Source: an uncultured Prevotellaceae bacterium (GTDB lineage Bacteria > Bacteroidota > Bacteroidia > Bacteroidales > Muribaculaceae). Taken from it: a DNA stretch of 64,000 nucleotides. Made by a program: the position numbers and the translations under genes. The stretch's first letter is position 1. Each line of letters begins with the position of its first letter. The stretch spans positions 1-64,000 of the forward strand of contig UQLZ01000007.1 in assembly GCA_900541935.1 (NCBI GenBank). The letters run 5' to 3'. The notes below the pieces were generated by a model that saw only the letters and a program-made list of their open reading frames with translations, was not told the DNA's origin and did not search any database. Shown piece after piece: positions 36,534 through 46,276 of this stretch.

Positions 36534-37541
36534 ATGCATTCAAGAAATTCCAACATAGAGATCTTAAGAATCATCAGCATGGCTATGGTGCTTTTGGTTC
36601 ATTTCGTAGGCGGTGCTTTTAATCTTCCTTCACTGGAAGATATGCAATCGCCAACAACGAATATGCTTATGAAAATTGCCTTGGAATCAATTGCAATAAT
36701 TGGAGTTAATTGTTTCATCCTAATATCTGGATATTTTGGAATTAAATTCAGTATAAAGGGGTTATTAAAATACACCTTCACTTGTCTATTCGCTTCTCTC
36801 TTCGTTTTTTTTTCAAGAACTATTATAGATGAGGAATTTAGTGCCACACTTTTATATGAATCTTTTCTTATCTACTCACATACTGATTTATGGTTTGTTC
36901 CTGCTTACTTGGCTCTGTTTATAATAAGTCCACTGATAAACTCCAGTCTAAGAAATCTAAAAATAAAAGAACTAATAACTATTTTAGCAGGTCTAACATT
37001 TGTGAATGTTTATCTTGGCTGGTATCATTCCGGCAACATAAATCCATATGGCTATAATGTTATGCAAATGATATATCTATATTCAATCGGGCATTCATTG
37101 TTCAGATTAAAAGAATATCTGCAGATGATTTCATCTGCTAAATGGTTAACCCTTTACTGTGTGTTTACAATTTTGATAGCGTCATCAACATTTATCTTTA
37201 ATTCACGAGTTGCCTTTGCTTACAATTCCCCCCTTGTCCTTCTGTCTTCAATTTCTTTCTTTATGGTATTTTCCTCAAAAAAAGAGTACAGAAACAGCTT
37301 CATCAATTTTATCGCACCCGCATCTTTTATGGTATATCTGCTCCATAAATCACCATACTTTTGGCTTAAACTAAAAAATACTCTTTTAAACTATGCAACA
37401 GAATATGACGGTATTAAATTTGTAACAGTATGCATATCACTGTTTATTGCAATATACATACTGTCAACAATTATAGGCATCATATACAACGAATTATCAA
37501 AAGAGGTGGAAAAATTATTCCGCTTTAAAACGAGACAATAG
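36534..37541 (+). CDS. Acyltransferase family 3 membrane protein
   Basis: A 335-aa inner-membrane protein with about 10 hydrophobic helices. The N-terminal signature RNSNIEILRIISMAMVLLVHF carries the conserved Arg and His of acyltransferase 3 enzymes. MVYLLHKSPYFW near residue 268 matches the late conserved segment. It probably O-acetylates a surface polysaccharide, in keeping with the sugar genes upstream. Its 3' end overlaps the convergent IMPase gene by 27 bases. Confidence 0.85.
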   Translation: MHSRNSNIEILRIISMAMVLLVHFVGGAFNLPSLEDMQSPTTNMLMKIALESIAIIGVNCFILISGYFGIKFSIKGLLKYTFTCLFASLFVFFSRTIIDEEFSATLLYESFLIYSHTDLWFVPAYLALFIISPLINSSLRNLKIKELITILAGLTFVNVYLGWYHSGNINPYGYNVMQMIYLYSIGHSLFRLKEYLQMISSAKWLTLYCVFTILIASSTFIFNSRVAFAYNSPLVLLSSISFFMVFSSKKEYRNSFINFIAPASFMVYLLHKSPYFWLKLKNTLLNYATEYDGIKFVTVCISLFIAIYILSTIIGIIYNELSKEVEKLFRFKTRQ

Positions 37542-38300
37542 CGGAGATACATTATCCATCATATTTGGACCAGCGACCAAAACAGAAACATTTCTATCTG
37601 ACCTGAAAAAGTCAATTTTAGCCCCAGCCTCCTCTGCTATCAGCAGACCTGCACAAACATCCCATTCATGCAAATTCAACTCCCAATAAGCATCAAGCAC
37701 GCCACAAGCAACATAACTAATATCAACCGCTGCAGAACCAAGCCTTCTCATATCTCGAACAAGCGGTAATACTTTTGAAAAATTATCAAGATTATTGTCG
37801 TTTGTAAGATTTTTATCAACAGGGAAACCGGTTGCTATAACCGCTTCCTGAATATCTGATTTTACAGAAGCCTTTATCGGATTGCCATTAAGGAAAGCAC
37901 CCTGCCCTCTGACAGCATGGAATAATTCATTTAGATAAGGAGCATAAACAACTCCCGCAATTGTCTGCCCCTTATATCGCACTCCTATCGAAACTGAAAA
38001 CTCAGGCAATCCGCAACTGAAATTCGTTGTTCCGTCAAGCGGGTCAATAACCCAAAGATAATCACCTTCATAAAAAGACTCACCCGATTCCTCAGACAGA
38101 ATCGAGTGAGTAGGGTATTTTTTACGAATATGAGAAATGATTATCTGCTCAGATTTTTTATCAGCATCCGTAACAACATCACTTTTGTTGAATTTCGTTT
38201 GAATGTTCAAATTACCGCTTCTAAAAAAATCCAACTGCATCCGGCCTGCTTCACGAGCCCATTCTATGCAATCTGACAATATCTCACTCTCACCAATCAT
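37515..38300 (-). CDS. Inositol monophosphatase-family phosphatase
   Basis: A 261-aa lithium-sensitive-type phosphatase. Metal motifs: EESGES (~68), WVIDPLDGTTNFSCGLPEFSVSIGV (~82-107) and HEWDVCAGLLIAEEAGAKI (~212). VVTDADKKSEQIII is the N-terminal family segment. It could act on inositol phosphate, pAp (CysQ-like) or a sugar phosphate; motifs do not decide. It is encoded 10 bases after lrp on the same strand, so probably co-transcribed. Confidence 0.87.
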   Translation of the reverse strand: MIGESEILSDCIEWAREAGRMQLDFFRSGNLNIQTKFNKSDVVTDADKKSEQIIISHIRKKYPTHSILSEESGESFYEGDYLWVIDPLDGTTNFSCGLPEFSVSIGVRYKGQTIAGVVYAPYLNELFHAVRGQGAFLNGNPIKASVKSDIQEAVIATGFPVDKNLTNDNNLDNFSKVLPLVRDMRRLGSAAVDISYVACGVLDAYWELNLHEWDVCAGLLIAEEAGAKIDFFRSDRNVSVLVAGPNMMDNVSPLLSRFKAE

Positions 38301-38310
38301 ATCTATAATT

Positions 38311-38778
38311 TTATTCTTCTGGTATAATTGGAATTTGGCGTTTGAACACTTCCTTAAAAGATATTAGAGATTCCGTTCTTGCCAGTCCTAAATTTTGCAA
38401 TTTTCCGTGAATGATACTCATCAAGTCGCTGTTATTCTTCGCATACAGTTTGATAAACATATCATACTGACCTGTTGTTATATGGCATTCAACCACCTCA
38501 GGTATTTTTTTCAAGCGCTCAATAACTTGATCGAATTGAGAAGGATCTTTCAAGAAGAAGCCAATATAAGCACATGTTTCATAGCCAACGGCGGTAGGCT
38601 CAATCAATGACTCTGATCCTTTAATCACCCCCATTGAATACAATTTCTGAATTCTTTGATGAATTGCCGCTCCAGAAACATTGCACTCTCGAGCAATTTC
38701 GAGATATGGTTTTCGCGCATTATCTGATAACATTTCAAGAATTTTATAATCCAATGAATCCAATTGAAAACTTGACAT
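38311..38778 (-). CDS. Lrp/AsnC-family transcriptional regulator
   Basis: A 155-aa regulator with the N-terminal HTH (LDSLDYKILEMLSDNARKPYLEIARECNVSGAAIHQRIQKLYSMGVIKG) and C-terminal RAM ligand domain (VGYETCAYIGFFL, VVECHITTGQYDMFIKLYAKN). Such proteins sense amino acids. A 17-base palindrome lies 24-40 bases upstream of its ATG, between it and the divergent GNAT gene, and is a likely operator. Confidence 0.93.
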   Translation of the reverse strand: MSSFQLDSLDYKILEMLSDNARKPYLEIARECNVSGAAIHQRIQKLYSMGVIKGSESLIEPTAVGYETCAYIGFFLKDPSQFDQVIERLKKIPEVVECHITTGQYDMFIKLYAKNNSDLMSIIHGKLQNLGLARTESLISFKEVFKRQIPIIPEE

Positions 38779-38801
38779 ATAATGATTTTTTTTTAATTTA
38801 G

Positions 38802-38818
38802 CAGAATAAATTATTCTG
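38802..38818. promoter_or_regulatory. Candidate Lrp-type operator
   Basis: CAGAATAA-A-TTATTCTG is a perfect 8-bp inverted repeat with a 1-base centre. It is placed between the divergent lrp and GNAT genes and has the CAG...CTG ends seen in Lrp sites. Function is inferred from symmetry and position. Confidence 0.5.
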
Positions 38819-38851
38819 ATAACAAAATTAATAGTTTTATTTTAAATTCAA

Positions 38852-39388
38852 ATGAAAATCGTAAGAATTTCTGTTAAAAATATTTTAATTGATAATATTA
38901 AAAACTTATATGAGTCTGCTTTTCCTTCTAACGAGCGTCGCGACTTTGGCGAATTTAAACAAATCATGACTGAAAACGAGCACTTTCATGTCTATGCATT
39001 CCTTGAAGAAGATGACAAATTTGCCGGTTTCATAACATTTTGGGAATGGGATGACTTTTGCTATGGCGAGCACTTTGCAGTTATGCCGGAAATGCGAAAC
39101 GGGGGAAAGGGAAGTATATACTTGAAAGGAATTGCAAAAGATTTAGGGAAACCCATCATTTTGGAAGTAGAGCCGCCAACAGATGAAATGGCAATTAGAA
39201 GGATTGGCTTCTATGAACGAAACGGGTTTAAACTATGGGAAGGTATCACCTATATCCAACCCCCTTATGACAAAACAAAATCATCAATTGAATTAAAACT
39301 AATGACTCTTGGAGATATTGCCTTTGACGGTAACAATGACAAAAAAATCAAACGCATAAAATCTGAAGTGTATAATTTTCACGAATAA
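38852..39388 (+). CDS. GNAT-family N-acetyltransferase
   Basis: A 178-aa protein with the GNAT fold: the acetyl-CoA loop is EMRNGGKGSIYLKGIAKDL (~85-103, R-x-x-G-x-G type), preceded by the strand FAVMP and followed by RRIGFYERNGFKLWEG (motif B). It is divergent from lrp with the palindrome between. The acceptor substrate is unknown; amine or amino-acid acetylation under Lrp control is a reasonable guess. The C-terminal 30 residues are lysine-rich. Confidence 0.85.
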   Translation: MKIVRISVKNILIDNIKNLYESAFPSNERRDFGEFKQIMTENEHFHVYAFLEEDDKFAGFITFWEWDDFCYGEHFAVMPEMRNGGKGSIYLKGIAKDLGKPIILEVEPPTDEMAIRRIGFYERNGFKLWEGITYIQPPYDKTKSSIELKLMTLGDIAFDGNNDKKIKRIKSEVYNFHE

Positions 39389-39433
39389 ATTAGTTTTTAC
39401 AGCAATTATTTTTTGCAAATAACTTTCTTTATC

Positions 39434-39485
39434 TGCTTTGCCAATCCAATTCAACAACCGATTGGCAAAGCAATATGTTTTATTT
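39434..39485 (+). terminator. Terminator after the GNAT gene
   Basis: TGCTTTGCCAATC (39434-39446) pairs with GATTGGCAAAGCA (39460-39472), followed by ATATGTTTTATTTT. The rest of the 218-base gap is AT-rich and holds the glgA -7 box TAACTTTG (39597-39604). Confidence 0.8.
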
Positions 39486-39636
39486 TACCTCAATTCCTAA
39501 CTTACATAAAAGTTATAAGGACACTATTTTTTCATAAAAAAGCACCTCAAACAACTATCATCTGGCTGCTAATTAGGTTAATTTAAAAAAAATAACTAAC
39601 TTTGCAGTGGAAAATTACAACTTAGATAAACAATAT

Positions 39637-41289
39637 ATGTCAGACATAAATATTACTCCTAACCTATTGTTTGAAACAAGTTGGGAGGTTTGTAATAAAG
39701 TAGGCGGCATCTATACGGTATTATCAACTAAAGCAAAACTACTACATAAAGCGTTGGGCGACAACTTAATATTTGTTGGCCCAGATGTTTGGACCGAAGA
39801 AAATCCGTCGCCATATTTCATAGAATCCAAGACTGTTCTTAAAGACTGGGTAAAAAACAACAATCTGCCAGAATCAATCAAAATAAGAACTGGCAGATGG
39901 AATATTCCAGGAAAACCTATTGCTGTACTGGTTAAATTCGACTCTCTTTTCGCACAAAAAGATAAAATCTATGCTGAAATGTGGGAAAAATTCGGAGTTG
40001 ATTCTTTACATGCATACGGCGATTATGACGAAGGTTGTATGTTCGGCGTTGCCGCTGCCATGGTTATTGACAGTTGCGCATCAAACCTTGCCAAGCCCAA
40101 AGACAATATAGTTGCCCACTTCGATGAATGGACAACAGGAATGGGATTGCTTTATCTTAAATCCCACGCTCCAAGAATAGCTACAGTCTTCACAACACAT
40201 GCAACGAGTATTGGAAGAAGCATTTGCGGAAACAACAAGCCTCTATATGACTACTTTACAGGATATAATGGAGACCAAATGGCTGGGGAACTGAATATGC
40301 AGTCAAAGCATTCCATTGAAAAGGCGTCTGCCCATAATTCTGACAGCTTTACAACTGTAAGCGAAACGACAGCAAAAGAATGCACCCAATTGCTTGACAA
40401 AACACCAGACGAAGTTACTCCAAACGGATTTGAAAGAGAGTTTGTCCCTAAAGCAAAAAAATATGATGAAAGCAAAAATGCCGCAAGGGAATGCTTGCTA
40501 AACATTGCAAAAAAACTCACAGGCAAAACATTCGATAAAGAGACATTCATCATAGCTACTTCAGGAAGACACGAGTTCAGAAACAAAGGTCTTGATATGT
40601 TTATTGACTCAATAAACAAACTAAGAGCAAGTTGCCCTAAACGACAGGTAATAGCATTCGTTCTTGTTCCTGGCTGGACTATGGATGCAAGAGAGGATTT
40701 ACAAAAGACCATTTCTTCCAAGACAAAAACAGGACCTCTTGAAGACCCTGTTATCACACACGTTTTACACAATTATTCACAAGACGAAGTCTATAACAAG
40801 ATACAATACCTTGGCATGCACAATGCCCCATACGACAAGGTAAACATCATTTATGTACCTTCATATCTAAACGGTGATGACGGTATCTTTAACAAAACAT
40901 ATTACGACTTACTCATTGGTATGGATTTATGCGTATTCCCATCATACTATGAACCATGGGGATACACTCCGCACGAAGGCATTGCTTTCGGCATCCCTAC
41001 TATCACAACAAACCTTGCCGGTTTCGGACAATGGGTTTTGTCAACATTCGGAGACAATTTTGAAGCCTGTGGTGTAAAAGTTATCACTCGAAGCGACTCA
41101 AACTACAGCCAAGCAGTTGATGAAATATCAACCTTCATTGCCAACCTGCTTGAAATAAAACCGACAAAATACAAGCAACTATGCAAAGCAGCTACAGCCG
41201 CTTCTAAAGTTGCAGACTGGTCTAAATTCATGACTTTCTACGACAAGGCATACGCTATTGCGATAGAAAATAAAAATAAACGTAAATAA
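39637..41289 (+). CDS. Glycogen synthase, eukaryote-like GT3 type
   Basis: A 550-aa glycosyltransferase. The start LLFETSWEVCNKVGGIYTVLSTKA closely matches the UDP-glucose-binding N-terminus of fungal and animal glycogen synthases (GT3), not bacterial GlgA (GT5). The two-glutamate motif YEPWGYTPHEGIAFG lies near the C-terminal domain. FTTHATSIGRSICGNNKPLYDYF also fits GT3. The ATG at 39637 is used because the alternative GTG at 39607 would be at the transcription start set by TAACTTTG (39597-39604). It pairs with glucan phosphorylase 37 bases downstream. Confidence 0.9.
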   Translation: MSDINITPNLLFETSWEVCNKVGGIYTVLSTKAKLLHKALGDNLIFVGPDVWTEENPSPYFIESKTVLKDWVKNNNLPESIKIRTGRWNIPGKPIAVLVKFDSLFAQKDKIYAEMWEKFGVDSLHAYGDYDEGCMFGVAAAMVIDSCASNLAKPKDNIVAHFDEWTTGMGLLYLKSHAPRIATVFTTHATSIGRSICGNNKPLYDYFTGYNGDQMAGELNMQSKHSIEKASAHNSDSFTTVSETTAKECTQLLDKTPDEVTPNGFEREFVPKAKKYDESKNAARECLLNIAKKLTGKTFDKETFIIATSGRHEFRNKGLDMFIDSINKLRASCPKRQVIAFVLVPGWTMDAREDLQKTISSKTKTGPLEDPVITHVLHNYSQDEVYNKIQYLGMHNAPYDKVNIIYVPSYLNGDDGIFNKTYYDLLIGMDLCVFPSYYEPWGYTPHEGIAFGIPTITTNLAGFGQWVLSTFGDNFEACGVKVITRSDSNYSQAVDEISTFIANLLEIKPTKYKQLCKAATAASKVADWSKFMTFYDKAYAIAIENKNKRK

Positions 41290-41326
41290 ACAACTGGCAT
41301 TAAGCCCTATTTTAATTAATAAATCT

Positions 41327-43879
41327 ATGAAATTACAAGTAAGTAGCACTAATGCACCTGTATGGAGAAATCTAACAGTCCATACAGAATTGCCTGCTAA
41401 ACTAAAGTGTCTGGACGAACTCGCACACAATGTATGGTGGTCATGGAACAGCGAAGCAAAACGCCTTTTCCACGATATAGACCCAGACTTATGGAGATCA
41501 ACAGGTGAAAACCCTGTATTGTTGTTGCAAAAATTGTCTTTCGAGCGTTGCCAAGAATTGGCAAACGACGATGCTATGGTAAACAGAATCAAGTACGTTT
41601 ACAAGACATTTAAAGACTACATGAAAAAACCATTAAGAAAAGACGTTCCTTCTGTATCTTACTTCAGTATGGAATATGGTTTATGTAGCGCTTTGAAAAT
41701 CTATTCTGGTGGTCTTGGTGTTCTGGCTGGTGACTACATCAAAGAGGCATCTGACTCTTGCGTTGACATGACTGCTGTAGGTTTCCTTTACAGATACGGA
41801 TACTTCAACCAGTCACTTTCAATGGATGGTCAGCAAATTGCCGAGTATGTCACTCAAGATTTCAACAAAATTCCAGTAGAACCAGTTCTTGACTCAGAAG
41901 GCAAGCCAATGATTCTTGCCGTTCCATATCCAGGACGCGATATATATTGCAACGTTTGGAGAGTAAATGTTGGCCGTGTTAAACTTTACCTCCTTGATAC
42001 AGATAATAACTTAAACTCAGAATTTGACAGACCAATCACACACAAACTATATGGTGGTGACTGGGAAAACCGTATCAAACAGGAATATTTGCTCGGCATT
42101 GGCGGTATCATTATGCTAAGAGCTCTTGGCATAAATACAGAACTCTACCACTGCAACGAAGGTCACGCAGCATTGCTCAACCTTCAACGCCTTGTTGAAT
42201 ATGTTCAAAACGAAAATCTAAGTTTTGAAGTTGCCTTGGAAATGGTTAAGGCAACTGGTCTTTATACAGTTCACACTCCAGTTCCTGCTGGTCACGATTA
42301 CTTCGAAGAGAGCCTCTTTGGAAAATATATGGGTGAATATCCTGCAAAATTGGGTATCTCGTGGTCAGACCTAATGAATATGGGTCGTGAAAATCCAGAC
42401 ACAAACGAAAGATTCTCTATGAGTGTATTCGCTTTGAACACTTGTCAGGAATCTAATGGCGTTAGTTGGTTGCACGGAGAAGTTTCTAAGAAAATGTTCC
42501 AAGGCGTATGGAAAGGCTATGCCCCAGAGGAATCTCACGTTTCTTATGTAACCAATGGCGTTCACATGCCAACATGGGCAGCTTCTGAATGGAAAGAGTT
42601 TTACGAAAAGATTTTCGGCCTTGATTATATGGAAAAGCAATACGACGAAAAAACTTGGTCTCCAATTCTTAAAGCAAAAGAAGAGGATATCTGGAAAATT
42701 CGTGTTGCTCTAAAGAATAAATTTATTGACTACGTTAAGCGTGAGTTTAAAGATACATGGTTGAAAAACCAAGGCGACCCTTCTCGCATTATGTCTATTA
42801 TCGACAGAATTAACCCAAATGCGTTGATTATTGGTTTTGCCCGTCGCTTTGCTACTTACAAGAGAGCTCACTTACTTTTCACTGACCTTGACCGTTTGTC
42901 TAAGATTGTCAATAATGAGCAATTCCCTGTTCAATTCGTATTCGCAGGCAAGGCCCACCCTGCTGACGGAGCCGGTCAGGGTCTTATCAAGAGAATTATC
43001 GAAATTTCTCGCATGCCTCAGTTCCTTGGAAAAATCATTTTCCTTGAAAACTACGATATGACACTTGCCAAACGCCTCGTTTCTGGTGTTGACGTATGGT
43101 TGAATACTCCTACCCGTCCACTTGAAGCATCTGGTACATCTGGCGAAAAGGCTGAAATGAATGGCGTTTTGAACTTCTCTGTTCTTGACGGATGGTGGTA
43201 TGAAGGTTATAGAGAAGGTGCTGGTTGGGCTTTGACTGACAAGCGCACATTCACTGACCAATCACAACAAGACCAACTTGACGCAGCAACGATCTACTCT
43301 ATGCTTGAAAACGAGATTATCCCAACTTACTTTGCTAAGAACTCTAAGGGCTACTCTCCAGAGTGGATTCAATACATCAAGAACTCTATCGCTCACATCG
43401 CTCCTAACTATACAATGACTCGTATGATTAACGACTATATCGAGAGATTCTATAGCAAAGAAGGCAAATACGCAAAAGAACTTAAAAAGAACGGCTACGC
43501 TAAGGCTAAAGAAATTGTTGAATGGAAAGAAAATGTTGCCAACCACTGGGAAGGCATCAAGGTTCTTGAAACTAACATTCCTCAAGATATTTCCAACTCT
43601 GCATTCGGAACAGAGCATACTATCACAGCTAAGATTGACACAAACAGCCTTGCTGAAGATCTTGGAGTTGAAATGGTTATATACTCTAAAGAAGACGGCA
43701 ATCATAAATTCCACAGCCGTGTGGACTTCAAGGAAATTTCACGCGACGGAGATATTGTTACATATGAATTGAAAAACTTTGTAACAGACTCTGGTGCTTA
43801 TGATTATGCATTCAGAATCTATCCAAAAAATGCAGACCTTGCACATCGTCAAAGTTTTGCATATATGAAGTGGTTCTAA
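41327..43879 (+). CDS. glgP: Alpha-glucan (glycogen) phosphorylase
   Basis: GlgP releases glucose-1-phosphate from glycogen. The 850-aa GT35 protein has an N-terminal DUF3417-like segment (LDELAHNVWWSWNSEAKRLF), EYGLCSALKIYSGGLGVLAGDYIKEASD, HCNEGHAALLNLQRL and TRPLEASGTSGEKAEMNGVLN, where the PLP-site region of the compact bacterial/archaeal subtype is found. A C-terminal beta domain of about 100 residues (ITAKIDTNSLAEDLGVEMVIY) follows. Together with the GT3 synthase it makes a small glycogen storage operon; codon use suggests high expression. Confidence 0.94.
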   Translation: MKLQVSSTNAPVWRNLTVHTELPAKLKCLDELAHNVWWSWNSEAKRLFHDIDPDLWRSTGENPVLLLQKLSFERCQELANDDAMVNRIKYVYKTFKDYMKKPLRKDVPSVSYFSMEYGLCSALKIYSGGLGVLAGDYIKEASDSCVDMTAVGFLYRYGYFNQSLSMDGQQIAEYVTQDFNKIPVEPVLDSEGKPMILAVPYPGRDIYCNVWRVNVGRVKLYLLDTDNNLNSEFDRPITHKLYGGDWENRIKQEYLLGIGGIIMLRALGINTELYHCNEGHAALLNLQRLVEYVQNENLSFEVALEMVKATGLYTVHTPVPAGHDYFEESLFGKYMGEYPAKLGISWSDLMNMGRENPDTNERFSMSVFALNTCQESNGVSWLHGEVSKKMFQGVWKGYAPEESHVSYVTNGVHMPTWAASEWKEFYEKIFGLDYMEKQYDEKTWSPILKAKEEDIWKIRVALKNKFIDYVKREFKDTWLKNQGDPSRIMSIIDRINPNALIIGFARRFATYKRAHLLFTDLDRLSKIVNNEQFPVQFVFAGKAHPADGAGQGLIKRIIEISRMPQFLGKIIFLENYDMTLAKRLVSGVDVWLNTPTRPLEASGTSGEKAEMNGVLNFSVLDGWWYEGYREGAGWALTDKRTFTDQSQQDQLDAATIYSMLENEIIPTYFAKNSKGYSPEWIQYIKNSIAHIAPNYTMTRMINDYIERFYSKEGKYAKELKKNGYAKAKEIVEWKENVANHWEGIKVLETNIPQDISNSAFGTEHTITAKIDTNSLAEDLGVEMVIYSKEDGNHKFHSRVDFKEISRDGDIVTYELKNFVTDSGAYDYAFRIYPKNADLAHRQSFAYMKWF

Positions 43880-43897
43880 TCATAGAAACATTTAATG

Positions 43898-43930
43898 AAA
43901 AAAGTCGAGGCATCAGGCTTCGACTTTTTT
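43898..43930 (+). terminator. Terminator after glgP
   Basis: AAAAAAGTCGA pairs with TCGACTTTTTT around an inner GGC/GCC-like loop. Confidence 0.9.
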
Positions 43931-44027
43931 CGTACATAAATACTCATTATAAAAACGACGAAAACTATTGCACTGATTTTATATTTTCCACTTTTTATAG
44001 TATATTTGTAGTCTAATATTAACAATT

Positions 44028-44981
44028 ATGGGATTTTTTAAACTTTTCTCAAAAGAGAAAAAAGAAACGCTTGATAAAGGGCTTGAAAAAACAAAAGAAG
44101 GTTTTTTCTCCAAAGTCAAACGTGCAATTGCAGGAAAAGATAAAATTGATGATGATTTTCTGGATGAATTAGAGGAAATTTTCATCACTTCAGACGTAGG
44201 CATTAACACAACAATAAAAATTATTGACCGCATAAAAGCGAGAGTTGCCCGCGACAAATATGTAGGAACTTCTGAATTGAATGAATTGCTCAAACAGGAA
44301 GTAACAGAGCTTTTAATAGACAATAAAGAAGACACAACTGAAGACTTTATTGTTCCAGAAGGCAAAAAACCTTATGTAATCATGGTTGTTGGCGTTAATG
44401 GCGTTGGCAAGACAACTACGATTGGCAAGTTGGCTTATCAATTTAAGCAAGCAGGCAACAAAGTCGTTCTTGGAGCAGCAGACACATTTAGAGCGGCAGC
44501 AATCGAGCAACTTGAAATTTGGGGCGAACGAGTTGGCGTCCCTGTAATTAAGCAGCAAATGGGTTCAGACCCTGCATCTGTTGCTTTCGATACAGTTAGT
44601 TCTGCAAAATCATCGAATGCTGATGTTGTTATCATTGATACTGCAGGCCGCCTACACAACAAAGTAGGGTTGATGAAGGAATTGACCAAAATTAAAACTG
44701 TTATGCAGAAAGTCGTTCCAGATGCTCCTCATGAAATTCTTCTTGTCCTTGATGGTTCTACAGGCCAAAATGCCTTCGAACAAGCAAAACAGTTTGTTGC
44801 TGCAACCGAAGTTAACGAATTGGCAATAACAAAGCTTGATGGCACAGCAAAAGGCGGTGTTGTTATTGGCATTAGCGACCAATTCCAAATTCCAGTAAAA
44901 TATATTGGTTTAGGCGAAGGTATGGAAGACCTTCAAATTTTCAGAAAACGCGAATTTGTTGATTCTTTGTTTAAAAAATAA
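44028..44981 (+). CDS. ftsY: Signal recognition particle receptor FtsY
   Basis: FtsY docks SRP-ribosome complexes at the inner membrane. The 317-aa protein has a short charged leader (KLFSKEKKETLDKGLEKTKEG) in place of the long acidic A domain, an N domain, then the G domain: G1 GVNGVGKTTTIGKLA (~122-136), DTFRAAAIEQL, G3 IDTAGR and G4 TKLDGTAKGG. A -7 box TATATTTG (44001-44008) is upstream. Its stop overlaps the rimO start (TAATG). Confidence 0.96.
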   Translation: MGFFKLFSKEKKETLDKGLEKTKEGFFSKVKRAIAGKDKIDDDFLDELEEIFITSDVGINTTIKIIDRIKARVARDKYVGTSELNELLKQEVTELLIDNKEDTTEDFIVPEGKKPYVIMVVGVNGVGKTTTIGKLAYQFKQAGNKVVLGAADTFRAAAIEQLEIWGERVGVPVIKQQMGSDPASVAFDTVSSAKSSNADVVIIDTAGRLHNKVGLMKELTKIKTVMQKVVPDAPHEILLVLDGSTGQNAFEQAKQFVAATEVNELAITKLDGTAKGGVVIGISDQFQIPVKYIGLGEGMEDLQIFRKREFVDSLFKK

Positions 44982-46276
44982 TGAACAAAAATAGAGTTGA
45001 TATCATCTCTTTAGGTTGCTCTAAGAACCTTGTTGATTCTGAGAGGCTATTAAAGAGATTTGCCGATTGTGGCATGGAAGTTCACCATAACGATTCTAAC
45101 GTTTGCGGTAAAATCGTTATAATCAATACATGCGGTTTTATAGGTGATGCTAAAGAAGAATCTATAAACACAATTCTTGAATACGCAGAAGCAAAGAAAA
45201 CTAACCGCATTAAGGAACTCTACGTTATGGGTTGCCTGTCTGAAAGATACAGAGACGAACTGAAGACAGAAATTCCAGAAATTGATAAAATCTACGGTAA
45301 GTTTGACTGGGAGAACCTCATCCCTGATTTGTTAAAGAAACATCCAGGAACAGCAAACTATGACCGTATTATCACAACTCCTAAACACCACGCATACATC
45401 AAAATATCAGAAGGATGTAACCGTTTCTGTGCATTCTGCGCAATTCCTTTAATTACAGGGCGGCACAAGTCAAGACCAGTTGAAGAAATTCTTGACGAAG
45501 TAAGAGAATTGGTTAAAAAGGGTGTTAAAGAATTTAACGTCATTGCACAAGACTTATCATCCTACGGCCTTGATTTGGAAAAACGCATGATGCTCCCTGA
45601 ACTAATCGACAGAATGGCTAAAATAGATGGAGTTCAATGGATAAGATTACACTATGCATACCCTGCACAATTCCCTTACGAAATATTAGACGTTATAGCC
45701 AGCAATAAAAATGTATGCAAATATCTCGACATTGCTCTTCAACACATTAATGACAATGTTCTTAACAAAATGCTAAGACACGTCACAAAAGAAGATACTA
45801 TAAAACTAATCAAAACAATAAGAGCAAAAGTTCCCGGGATTCATATCCGAACCACCTTGATGGTTGGCTTTCCTGGCGAAGACGAACAGGCTTTTGAAGA
45901 ACTTAAAGAGTTTGTCAAAGAATGCAAATTTGAGAGAATGGGTGCTTTCGCTTATTGCGAGGAAGATGACACATTTGCCGCAAAGAACTATTCTGACAAC
46001 ATTCCTGAAGAAGTTAAAAACCAACGTTTAGATGAGATAATGGCTATTCAGGAAGAAATATCACTACAAGTTAACGAAGACAAAGTAGGTAAGATTCTGA
46101 AAGTTATAATCGACCGAGAAGATTCAGATTACTACATTGGACGTACAGAATTTGACTCTCCGGAAGTTGACCCAGAAGTTCTGATTACAAAAAACAAGCA
46201 ACTAACAGTAGGTGATTTCTATCAAGTCAGAATCAATGAGGCTCTACCTTTTGAGTTATTGGGAGAAGTTTTATGA
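44981..46276 (+). CDS. rimO: Ribosomal protein S12 methylthiotransferase
   Basis: RimO adds a methylthio group to an Asp of ribosomal protein S12. The 431-aa radical-SAM protein has the N-terminal MTTase domain with cluster Cys residues (SLGCSKNLVDSERLL, NTCGFIGDAKEES, VMGCLSERY), the radical-SAM CxxxCxxC in SEGCNRFCAFCAIP and a C-terminal TRAM domain (KVIIDREDSDYYIGRTEFDSPEVD). The SLGCSKNLVDSE start distinguishes it from MiaB. Overlaps ftsY by 1 base and the next gene by 4. Confidence 0.95.
   Translation: MNKNRVDIISLGCSKNLVDSERLLKRFADCGMEVHHNDSNVCGKIVIINTCGFIGDAKEESINTILEYAEAKKTNRIKELYVMGCLSERYRDELKTEIPEIDKIYGKFDWENLIPDLLKKHPGTANYDRIITTPKHHAYIKISEGCNRFCAFCAIPLITGRHKSRPVEEILDEVRELVKKGVKEFNVIAQDLSSYGLDLEKRMMLPELIDRMAKIDGVQWIRLHYAYPAQFPYEILDVIASNKNVCKYLDIALQHINDNVLNKMLRHVTKEDTIKLIKTIRAKVPGIHIRTTLMVGFPGEDEQAFEELKEFVKECKFERMGAFAYCEEDDTFAAKNYSDNIPEEVKNQRLDEIMAIQEEISLQVNEDKVGKILKVIIDREDSDYYIGRTEFDSPEVDPEVLITKNKQLTVGDFYQVRINEALPFELLGEVL

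Noticed and set aside
39607..39636. GTG start adding 10 residues to the glycogen synthase
   Set aside because: It is only 3 bases after the -7 box TAACTTTG; the ATG at 39637 fits the transcript.
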